Shown in pieces: positions 25,799 through 32,818 of a stretch of 64,000 nucleotides of DNA. Origin of the DNA: Desulfosporosinus nitroreducens (GTDB taxonomy: Bacteria > Bacillota > Desulfitobacteriia > Desulfitobacteriales > Desulfitobacteriaceae); the NCBI RefSeq assembly GCF_023897015.1, contig NZ_JAMHFY010000014.1, forward strand, positions 62,001-126,000. Direction: 5' to 3'. Positions within the stretch are counted from its first letter, which is position 1, and every line of letters begins with the position of its first letter. The notes under the pieces are model-generated. The model did no database searches. It was not told where the DNA came from and saw only the letters and a program-made list of their open reading frames with translations. A program made the position numbers and the translations under genes.

Positions 25799-27632
25799 GC
25801 CAGATTATAAAAATAAATATCCACCTATGGGGTTAATGAAATTAGCCACATACTATCGTCGCCTTGAAGATGATGTGCGATTCTTTAAGGGAAATCTTAA
25901 AGAGTTTGCTGCAAGGCTCCTTTGTGAGGAATTTTTTGATGAAGTTGGAGATGCTTCTCTTGGCAAACACTTTCCTAAACTGATTGAACACATTAAGACG
26001 GGAAAATATGCTCCATTAGATGCTATCCCCGACTTTCGGAATAGCGAGTTAGAGAGAAAAATTAAAGTATATCGCCTTCGGTACAAGGCTGAGGACTTTC
26101 CGAAATTTGACATAGTAGGCATTACTACGCTGTTTACTTTTTACTGGAGTAAAACGGTTGACACAATTAACTATGCAAAGAATTTTTGTAAGCACGACGG
26201 TAGAATGCTCGTGGGAGGTATTTCGTCAACCATTTTGCCAGATGAAATTATAAAAGAAACTGGAATTGACCCTCATAAAGGGTTGTTAAACGCACCCGGA
26301 ATTTTAGATAACGACAATAAAGATATCATTGATGAATTGCCGTTAGATTACTCTATCCTTGATGAGATAGATTATAAGTATCCCGCAAATAATGCGTACT
26401 TTGGTTACATGACGAGGGGCTGTGTAAATAAGTGTGAATTTTGTGCTGTGCCAAGACTTGAACCGGATTACAAGGATTATATAGCTCTAAAACAACAAAT
26501 CAAGGAGACAGAAGAACGCTTCGGTGCACAAAAAGACCTTCTTTTAATGGACAATAACGTATTTGCATCAAAATGTTTTGATGGAATTATTGATGAAATA
26601 AAAGAATGTGGATTTGCGAAAGATGCAACGTATATGCCCCCAAGTGAGTATAGCCTCGCCATAGATAATCTGAAAGCTAATTATAATATTAGAGCGTATA
26701 GAAAAAAGATGATTGGAATCTATGACCGTCTTTCAAAAAAAATGAGCGAAGAAGACGCTGGCGACTTCTATCGCAAACGGGAAAAGCTAAATTTACTGTA
26801 CGCCGAAGTGGCAACAAAAGACAATATCCTTGCTTTTGACGACACAGTTCGCCCACTGTATGATAAAGCTTTTAGAAACATGAGACGTGCACGCTATATT
26901 GATTTTAACCAGGGTGTCGACGCAAGATTGGTCACTGACGCAAAAATGGCAAAACTATCAGAAATCAATATTCGCCCGCTTCGTATCGCATTTGACCATT
27001 ATTCTATGAATAAGGTTTATATAAAGGCGATAAAATCAGCAGCTAAACACGGTATTACCGACCTTTCAAACTATCTACTTTATAACTATCAAGACAAGCC
27101 GGAAGAACTATACTATCGAATGAGGATTAACATAGATCTTTGTGAAGAACTTGGCGTCACAATTTACTCATTTCCAATGAAGTACCATCCGATTGATGAC
27201 CCAACTTATTTCCGCAATCGTGATTACATTGGAGATAAATGGAACCGTAAGTTTATTCGTGCAATACAAGCTGTACTTAATGCTACAAAAGGTAAAATTG
27301 GCCGTGGCAAAGCATTTTTTGAGGAAGCGTTTGGAAAGGATATTGATGAATATAATAAAATTCTTTGGATGCCAGAAGCATTTATTATTTACCGCCGAAA
27401 GTACGATGAAGAACTTCGGACTCGACTTGCGGAAAAATACCAAAGTCATTATGATGATGAAAGTAATCTTGTGAACGAATGGTGGGATAAATTCAACGCT
27501 CTCGACGAGAAACAATTGCAAGTTGCCAAAGATATAATCGCGAGGAACCGATTTGCATACGAGGATATTGAACATTGTCGGGATAAGTTTGTGCGTGAAG
27601 TATTGGAGTATTACCGGATAAAGAGAGATTGA
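25773..27632 (+). CDS. Radical SAM protein with B12-binding-like N-terminal domain
   Basis: Encodes 619 residues; start ATG 25773 lies inside the previous gene. RVLLIEPDYKNKYPPMGLMK and the later DIVGITTLFTFYWSKTVDTI resemble the Rossmann-type cobalamin-binding domain of B12 radical SAM enzymes, though the usual DxHxxG cobalamin ligand was not seen. GYMTRGCVNKCEFCAVPRLE gives the CxxxCxxC cluster at about residues 215-222. LLLMDNNVFASKCFDGIIDE and YIDFNQGVDARLVTDAKMAK match later TIM-barrel positions. It should make an adenosyl radical; the substrate is unknown. An about 80-residue insertion (300-385) interrupts the barrel. No other radical SAM gene occurs in the window. Confidence 0.85.
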   Translation: MNRRVLLIEPDYKNKYPPMGLMKLATYYRRLEDDVRFFKGNLKEFAARLLCEEFFDEVGDASLGKHFPKLIEHIKTGKYAPLDAIPDFRNSELERKIKVYRLRYKAEDFPKFDIVGITTLFTFYWSKTVDTINYAKNFCKHDGRMLVGGISSTILPDEIIKETGIDPHKGLLNAPGILDNDNKDIIDELPLDYSILDEIDYKYPANNAYFGYMTRGCVNKCEFCAVPRLEPDYKDYIALKQQIKETEERFGAQKDLLLMDNNVFASKCFDGIIDEIKECGFAKDATYMPPSEYSLAIDNLKANYNIRAYRKKMIGIYDRLSKKMSEEDAGDFYRKREKLNLLYAEVATKDNILAFDDTVRPLYDKAFRNMRRARYIDFNQGVDARLVTDAKMAKLSEINIRPLRIAFDHYSMNKVYIKAIKSAAKHGITDLSNYLLYNYQDKPEELYYRMRINIDLCEELGVTIYSFPMKYHPIDDPTYFRNRDYIGDKWNRKFIRAIQAVLNATKGKIGRGKAFFEEAFGKDIDEYNKILWMPEAFIIYRRKYDEELRTRLAEKYQSHYDDESNLVNEWWDKFNALDEKQLQVAKDIIARNRFAYEDIEHCRDKFVREVLEYYRIKRD

Positions 27633-27650
27633 TATTCAAGATATATGTAC

Positions 27651-27696
27651 TCGGCGGAACAGCTTACGGGCAGTCACTTTTTGTCGTTTCGCGTAG
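27651..27696 (+). repeat. TCGGCGGAAC inverted-repeat element, copy at end of the cassette
   Basis: TCGGCGGAAC at 27651-27660 begins the same element as at 41039. It lies 18 bp after the radical SAM stop codon and exactly at the left edge of the DUF1998 scrap, so it marks a break point. The right arm is degenerate (GTCGTTTCGCGTAGG). Confidence 0.8.
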
Positions 27697-27875
27697 GTTC
27701 CATGACCCTCCACAGTCATGGGCAAGGACGTGAATCACTCAACTTTGCGGCTTGCCATGCTTGTGCGCTGTTACCGGAAACGTGCTGTGAAGAACGCAAC
27801 GGTTTCCTCGATAGAGGACTTATTGTTGGTACGTATGGGGATAAAGGTCTTGGTTTTTATAAGGAGCTGCTGTGA
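27697..27875 (+). pseudogene. C-terminal scrap of a DUF1998 (DrmB-like) protein
   Basis: The frame reads SLNFAACHACALLPETCCEE then RNGFLDRGLIVGT, which is the conserved zinc-type end of DUF1998 proteins (ACHACxLLPETSCExxNxFLDRxLLVG), such as DrmB of DISARM and helicase-associated proteins. Only about 50 codons are left and the upstream part is replaced by the inverted-repeat element. It suggests a further defence system once stood here. A hairpin with arms GAGAGGTATT/AATGCCTCTC follows at about 27908-27941. Confidence 0.8.
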
Positions 27876-28183
27876 GGCAGTAAATGGTGACTGGATTAAT
27901 GTAAAGGAGAGGTATTATCCCCTGGGACAATGCCTCTCTCTCGCTTTTCCGTAGCGGTTTAGGGTATAGATCAACACGTTTCTTAACCCTCTCCCTTAAG
28001 CTGTGTGGGAATTAGCTGATTTCAGAGTCACTATGGTTATTATGATTTAATGACAAAAGAAGTTGAATGGAATTAAAGTGCTCAGCATGCTAAAATGGAT
28101 GTTACAATATCAGTTCTTAGAACGAAATCCTAATCTAGTGGACATAGTCTTCTAAAATGATGATATATGAGGAGGATGCGTAC
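27876..28183. other. Intergenic region before the dGTPase gene
   Basis: Holds the hairpin at about 27908-27941 and otherwise AT-rich DNA. No certain promoter; TAAAAT near 28091 and TTGAAT near 28063 are too far apart for a standard pair. Confidence 0.4.
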
Positions 28184-29617
28184 ATGTCTGAAATTCTCAT
28201 GAAATGTATTGATTTGGAGAAGAGCAAAAATGGGCTAATTAAAAAATGGGGGTATAAGCATCCGGAGAAGTTATATGAAGAAGAGACTTACAGAACAAAT
28301 TTTCGAAGACAAAGAGATAGAATTTTGTATACCGGTGGTTTCAGACGATTGCAAGATAAAACGCAAGTAATATCTGCAATGAAATCCGGAGACCATAGAA
28401 CCAGGTTAACCCATACTCTAGAAGTTGAGCAAATAGCAATAAGTCTATCAGATGCGCTAGGATTAAACTCAGACTTAGTATCTGCTATAGCTTGCGGACA
28501 TGATGTCGGGCATACTCCCTTTGGACATGCAGTTGAAAGAGCCCTAAATAAAAAACTTAACAAGCAAGGTGGCTTTTCACATGCAATTCAGAGTGTAAAA
28601 TACTTAAACGAGAAAATGAGAAAAGACAAAACGCCGAAAAAAGTCCAAAAGCTACAAGATTTAATATTTGAAGGGATTCTCAAACATGACACTGATGTGT
28701 ACGTAGGAGATTATGATAATAGGCAATGGGACTGTTCACAATATAAACTGGATGAAGCGGGCACGTTGGAAATGCAGGTTGTTTATTGGGCGGATAAAAT
28801 TGCGTACCTCACACATGATTTTGAGGATTTTTATAACACTGAAATATACTTACATGCAAAAAAAAATTACCCTCAGCTTGAAGTAGAGTTAAAGACTATC
28901 TTGGCAGAGTTAACAAAAAACCCCAAAATTAAGAAGAATATAAAGCTTTTTGAGACAAGAAATTTGATACGAAATATTATTGCTCAGCTCATTGATCAAA
29001 GTAAAAAAAATATTAAGTCAAAAACTTTAAAACCCAATGGTATTAGAATAGAAACTACACGACTGATAAAAGAAGAAGAATTAAAGCAAGCAAAAAAAGA
29101 GAAAGAAGATTCTGCAGTTGAAGTGAATTATGTTGAATATTTAGAAGTTAACAAAATAAAAGAACTAGAAGCTCAATTAGAAGACATTAAAAAGCGTAAC
29201 GACAAAGACCAACAAGAATTAGTTGACAGCACAATTAAGACTGTTAAAAAAATAAAAAAGAATGCGTATATGGATTGTTTAATGATAAACTTTACCGATG
29301 AGTATAGAAAAAACTATAAGGAACTAAGAAAACTTCTAGATGATTATTATATTTTTAGTCCTGAAATAACGAGATCTGATGCAAAAGCAGAAAAAATAGC
29401 AAATTGTTTATTTGATGATTTTGTTGCGAACATCAGGTTGTTGCCATTAAATATTCGAAAACGTATAAAAGATAAAGATAACAATAACGATAACGAACCA
29501 GTTGGAGCCAACTCGAAAGAGAGAATTGTCGCGGATTATATTGCAAGTATGACTGATAGGTATGCAGAAGTTATTTACACAGATTTGAACGCAATCGGTG
29601 GAAACTACGACTATTAG
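28184..29617 (+). CDS. HD-domain dNTP triphosphohydrolase (dGTPase-like)
   Basis: Encodes 477 residues from ATG 28184 (MSEILMKCIDLEKSKNGLIK) with GAGGAGG; an ATG at 28157 lies before that site. The HD metal site is clear: RTRLTHTLEVEQIA (first His), IACGHDVGHTPFGHAVERAL (HD pair and second His), then YWADKIAYLTHDFEDF (last Asp). These enzymes split dGTP into deoxyguanosine and triphosphate. An unusual Lys/Glu-rich coiled coil of about 70 residues (KEEELKQAKKEKEDSAVEVN) is inserted near 295-365. dGTPases that drain nucleotide pools are known phage-defence effectors. The next gene begins 17 bp later, so the pair is one operon. Confidence 0.88.
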   Translation: MSEILMKCIDLEKSKNGLIKKWGYKHPEKLYEEETYRTNFRRQRDRILYTGGFRRLQDKTQVISAMKSGDHRTRLTHTLEVEQIAISLSDALGLNSDLVSAIACGHDVGHTPFGHAVERALNKKLNKQGGFSHAIQSVKYLNEKMRKDKTPKKVQKLQDLIFEGILKHDTDVYVGDYDNRQWDCSQYKLDEAGTLEMQVVYWADKIAYLTHDFEDFYNTEIYLHAKKNYPQLEVELKTILAELTKNPKIKKNIKLFETRNLIRNIIAQLIDQSKKNIKSKTLKPNGIRIETTRLIKEEELKQAKKEKEDSAVEVNYVEYLEVNKIKELEAQLEDIKKRNDKDQQELVDSTIKTVKKIKKNAYMDCLMINFTDEYRKNYKELRKLLDDYYIFSPEITRSDAKAEKIANCLFDDFVANIRLLPLNIRKRIKDKDNNNDNEPVGANSKERIVADYIASMTDRYAEVIYTDLNAIGGNYDY

Positions 29618-29634
29618 AGTGAAGGTGTATACAA

Positions 29635-31047
29635 ATGGAAAAAAAAGATATGTTGAAAGATGACAAGTTGCATAATATTGTTGAAAAAAATTTAGGCAAC
29701 GTTGCTCAATTCATTAGTTTTTCTCCCATAAAGGAAGAAGGGCTAAAGTATGTCCATATAAGCAAATATAGACATTCGGATATGTGTAACATCCGTTTAC
29801 TGATTGAAAAGTTGATAGAAGCCTCATCATATAAGGCTGTAAATATTAGAAGCTTTAGTCCTGAAATGATGAAAGGTAACAGATTTGTTTATAACAAGAG
29901 CATCGAAGATTTAGATGAAATTATAAGTATAATTGAAGAAAATGCTGCTAATGGAAAGTACTCAATAGTTAATGAAAATATTGATGTCAATGATGGCGGT
30001 GTGTCAGGTGTAGTGCTGGGGGATATTATTGAGTTCTCACCAAATGACACACCAAAGTGCGTTGATAAGGAAGGGGTTTGCTCTTTACCCAGAGATATTG
30101 GAATGGCCCTATTGGAGAAAGTCTATGGTTTTAGACCAGAGGTGAATTTTGGTACAGATTACAGGGTCGAATTTAGTATCCATCCGCATAGACAGGGGAC
30201 TGAAAAACAACACACTATTATTTGGGAATACGAGCGATTTGAGAATGCAATTTCAAATAAAGAAATAATATGGCCTAATAATTTCTCGAAATTTATTGGG
30301 GATAAGACATTTGGTCTTCTCATAGCAGATATTTTAGGTCTAAAGGTTCCCAAAACAACAGTTTTAGCCAGAAATGTTGCACCTTTTACGTATGGAAAAT
30401 CTACTGGCTTAAATGAAGTATGGATAAGGACTTGCCCGGTTATTAAGGAACCGGGGAAATATTATACCGGAGATAAATGGATCGATCCGTTTGATCTGAT
30501 GAACAAAGAGGAGCAAAAAGGTGAAAATCCCATAAATATTGCTTCTATAATGTCTCAGAATGCTGTTGAATCTATTTATTCCGGAGGATGCATTATCAAA
30601 AAAGACCCTCAGGATGATATTATCGAAGGGGTTTTTGGAAAAGGTGATGCATTTATGATTGGTCAAGGAAGTATTGAAAAGTTGCCGCGTGAGATTATTC
30701 AAAAAGTTAAAAAGCTCAATAGCAAAATTAGAAGTCATTATAAACAGCTAGGTGAAGTATCTATTGAGTGGGTGTATGATGGGAAAGATGTTTGGGTTGT
30801 TCAACTTAATCAGATTAAAGTAAATAGTTCTCAAAATGTCATTGTTGAAGGCTCTCCAGAAAAATATATTCAGTTTAATGTGAACAAAGGATTAGAGGAG
30901 CTTCGAAAGACTATAAAAGAGTTAAATGAAACCGGTATTGGCATTGAATTGATAGGCAATATTGGGATAACCAGTCATTTTGGTGACTTATTACGTTTAG
31001 CAAATATTCCTTCTAGGCTAGTAGTAAAATCCAAAGTCGGGTTGTAA
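29635..31047 (+). CDS. Unknown protein with a PPDK-type ATP-grasp-like C-terminal part, partner of the dGTPase
   Basis: Encodes 470 residues. The first 200 residues (FISFSPIKEEGLKYVHISKY) are not recognised. Near 375-400, LGEVSIEWVYDGKDVWVVQL then NQIKVNSSQ has the pattern of the last strand and metal-binding end of the pyruvate-phosphate dikinase N-terminal ATP-grasp domain (xxIEWxxxxxxxxxLQxRPI), here with LNQIK in place of the usual RPI. GDAFMIGQGSIEKLPREIIQ precedes it. If right, it would use ATP to modify a substrate. Alternatively it is a sensor partner. The call rests on a short resemblance. It is in one operon with the dGTPase. Confidence 0.45.
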   Translation: MEKKDMLKDDKLHNIVEKNLGNVAQFISFSPIKEEGLKYVHISKYRHSDMCNIRLLIEKLIEASSYKAVNIRSFSPEMMKGNRFVYNKSIEDLDEIISIIEENAANGKYSIVNENIDVNDGGVSGVVLGDIIEFSPNDTPKCVDKEGVCSLPRDIGMALLEKVYGFRPEVNFGTDYRVEFSIHPHRQGTEKQHTIIWEYERFENAISNKEIIWPNNFSKFIGDKTFGLLIADILGLKVPKTTVLARNVAPFTYGKSTGLNEVWIRTCPVIKEPGKYYTGDKWIDPFDLMNKEEQKGENPINIASIMSQNAVESIYSGGCIIKKDPQDDIIEGVFGKGDAFMIGQGSIEKLPREIIQKVKKLNSKIRSHYKQLGEVSIEWVYDGKDVWVVQLNQIKVNSSQNVIVEGSPEKYIQFNVNKGLEELRKTIKELNETGIGIELIGNIGITSHFGDLLRLANIPSRLVVKSKVGL

Positions 31048-31211
31048 TAGCAAAGCTAATGGTATTGCGGGGCAATAATAGAAGCTATGAAGTGTGTGGT
31101 ATAATTGCCCCACACTTTACCTTTAGTGCCATTTTCAACTACAATAACCTTCCCAACTGAAGAAATCTTTGATTTGTCTGGAGAAGGATTCCCTGCGGTC
31201 AACCTTCTTAC
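31048..31211. other. Gap after the dGTPase operon with a hairpin
   Basis: GGGGCAAT near 31068 pairs with ATTGCCCC near 31101-31111 over a long loop, a weak terminator. The frame VPFSTTITFPTEEIFDLSGE near 31120-31190 looks like a short coding scrap. Confidence 0.4.
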
Positions 31212-31283
31212 TCGGCGGAACAGCTTACGGGCAGTCACTTGTTGTCGTTCCAGGAACCTGCACGGAACGACAAGTTCCGCCGA
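31212..31283 (+). repeat. TCGGCGGAAC inverted-repeat element, long form with nested arms
   Basis: Outer arms TCGGCGGAAC (31212-31221) and GTTCCGCCGA (31274-31283) are perfect. Inside are TTGTCGTTCC and GGAACGACAA, also perfect. The 72-nt unit folds into a long hairpin. Confidence 0.88.
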
Positions 31284-31411
31284 TTTAAAACGCACCTAGC
31301 CCAAAGTGCGTTTTATTGCTTTTCGCAGTTACTTGTTTTCTATGGATAACATCCTGAAAAATATATTTATGAATCCGTATTAAATGGGGGATACCAAATT
31401 TATCTTTTACA

Positions 31412-31627
31412 GTCTGCTCATTTCAAGTTCATATTGCCGAATCATATGTAATATCTGCGTATTCTCATGCACTCAAGAATGCCACCATTAAGCTTAAATT
31501 AAACGATATTGAACAGACGGATTTGTTTTATTACAGCTCTTCAGCCGCATTTGTGCTCGGCGGAACATGCTTACGGGCAGTTACTTTTTGTCGTATAATT
31601 ATAGGTGGTTCGATAAAGTTATATTGA
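31412..31627 (+). pseudogene. Coding scrap of unknown gene, cut by the inverted-repeat element
   Basis: The frame has no start codon at its left. It gives HIAESYVISAYSHALKNATI and KLNDIEQTDLFYYSSSAAFV, then runs into the repeat at 31557 (LGGTCLRAVTFCRIII). The sequence before the repeat has the look of real protein; what follows is translated repeat. Family unknown. Confidence 0.4.
31557..31593 (+). repeat. TCGGCGGAAC element, partial copy
   Basis: TCGGCGGAACATGCTTACGG then GCAGTTACTTTTTGTCGT; the right arm is missing. It abuts a coding scrap on its left. Confidence 0.75.
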
Positions 31628-31901
31628 GGATTATAATCATTTGTAAAGCGTAAGTATAGAAAAAATCAGGACAGGAAACGAGCAAGATAGTAGAGAATGA
31701 GGAGATTATCCCTCAGGTGTTGGGGACAGTAATGATGGGGGATATATCTATTGATGGCAGACAATCAGGCTGCCGACGGTTGTAAAAATCTATCCATCAA
31801 ATAACTCATTTCCAGCCGTCGAATCGTCATATATTAAACCGTCAAGACTAAGGCCAATACTCTGAGGGTCTTGAAGGTTTTTTCTGTATTTTCAGCATAA
31901 C
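31628..31901. other. Intergenic region with a hairpin near its right end
   Basis: No gene was recognised. A stem TCAAGAC...GTCTTGA near 31841-31875 precedes TTTTTT on the plus strand, and on the minus strand it follows the Xre gene at 31902, so it may end that gene. Confidence 0.45.
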
Positions 31902-32129
31902 CTATTTCTTGCGAGGATAGGGTATCTCTACATTCGTGCGGTTTACCAAATAATCGATGCTGGTTTCAAACAGGTCGGCTATTTTGTCCAGAACCTGCAG
32001 CGGTATATTTAGTTTGCCAATCTCATAGTCAGAGTAAGTTGTCTGATGAATTCTCAGATACTCTGCCATTTGGGACTGAGTCATGTCTCTATCTTCCCGC
32101 ATATTGCGGATTCTCTCATACACAAGCAA
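31902..32129 (-). CDS. Xre-family transcriptional regulator
   Basis: Encodes 75 residues: MLVYERIRNMREDRDMTQSQ, then MAEYLRIHQTTYSDYEIGKL with LNIPLQVLDKIADLFETSID. This is a compact helix-turn-helix of the phage-repressor kind. It is divergent from a 65-residue protein at 32235, and two near-identical palindromes fill the gap between, so it very likely represses both promoters. Confidence 0.92.
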   Translation of the reverse strand: MLVYERIRNMREDRDMTQSQMAEYLRIHQTTYSDYEIGKLNIPLQVLDKIADLFETSIDYLVNRTNVEIPYPRKK

Positions 32130-32151
32130 TCACCTCAGAATAATTATGCCT

Positions 32152-32197
32152 TAAGGGAATATCCCTTATTGACTTTTAAGGGATATTCCCTTAAAAT
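32152..32197 (+). promoter_or_regulatory. Sigma-A promoter with two palindromic operators
   Basis: -35 TTGACT at 32169-32174 and -10 TAAAAT at 32192-32197 are 17 bp apart. Operator 1 TAAGGGAATATCCCTTA (32152-32168) and operator 2 at 32175-32195 (arms TTTAAGGGA and TCCCTTAAA) are perfect palindromes; operator 2 fills the spacer. A repressor bound there would block RNA polymerase. Confidence 0.88.
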
Positions 32198-32234
32198 ATG
32201 TGTCAAATCTTTGCTTTTTATTCGGGAGGAGTCT

Positions 32235-32432
32235 ATGGAGCGGGAAGTCATTAACCTACAGGATAAACGGATAGAACGGATAATAGTCAGCATCAGCGCT
32301 ATGATTGCTGATGCTATCGAGGTTGCACAGAAAGCAAATGCCATGTCTATAGATTCGGAAAAGAAGCTTATTCTTGCGCAGTTAAAGTTGGAAAATTTAT
32401 ATATACAATTAAAAGAGTCAGAAAACATCTGA
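32235..32432 (+). CDS. Small helical protein under Xre control
   Basis: Encodes 65 residues from ATG 32235 with GGGAGGAG: MEREVINLQDKRIERIIVSI through KLENLYIQLKESENI. Two amphipathic helices are likely; no family recognised. It is divergent from the Xre gene and under a well-defined operator. It may be a phage-type control protein. Confidence 0.65.
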   Translation: MEREVINLQDKRIERIIVSISAMIADAIEVAQKANAMSIDSEKKLILAQLKLENLYIQLKESENI

Positions 32433-32818
32433 GTATCAGTTAGCAAAAATACACTATTTGTGGATCTATCAAAATCGGTAGAGCGTTCGATTTGGATGGG
32501 CTACTAATTAATATTTTAGTCGTTCTGTTTGTGCGACTACTATATTAACAAAGCTTCCCTAAGAGGTATTCTTCGGGAAGCTTTGTTAATGGGGAGTTAA
32601 TCTCAATGCCTATATTCTTAATTACCAATAAGCAGGAATTGATAAAAATTTGGAGAATTAAATCGAAAACGGTGAGTGATATAAATGCTAACAAGTGAGG
32701 GATGAACCTAAAGCCCAATGGTGGGCAATTGTTTTTGGGTGATCTAGGGGTTAAATATTAGCTAAAAATGTTGGTTGAGAGGTAGCAACAAGGGAATAAA
32801 GAGAAAGAGAGAAACAAA
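32433..32818. other. Intergenic region before the large helicase
   Basis: Holds the terminator at 32545-32589. The following 230 bp contain no recognised gene; GGTGAGTGATATAAATG near 32670 starts no useful frame. Confidence 0.5.
32545..32589 (+). terminator. Strong hairpin terminator
   Basis: A perfect 15-bp stem, TTAACAAAGCTTCCC at 32545-32559 with its complement at 32575-32589, and a 15-nt loop. The flanks have few T residues, but the stem is strong. It ends the small gene upstream. Confidence 0.8.

Noticed and set aside
25773-27632. Viperin (antiviral radical SAM) as identity of the radical SAM gene
   Set aside because: Viperins are about 300-360 residues with another layout; this one is 619 residues with a B12-like front and an inserted region.
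27645-27730. Short protein start MYSAEQLTGSHFLSF before the DUF1998 scrap
   Set aside because: It is only the translated inverted-repeat element; the same frame appears at 41049 and means nothing.
21267-27875. A DISARM system
   Set aside because: Only a DUF1998 scrap is present; no DrmA helicase with PLD DrmC or methyltransferase is next to it.
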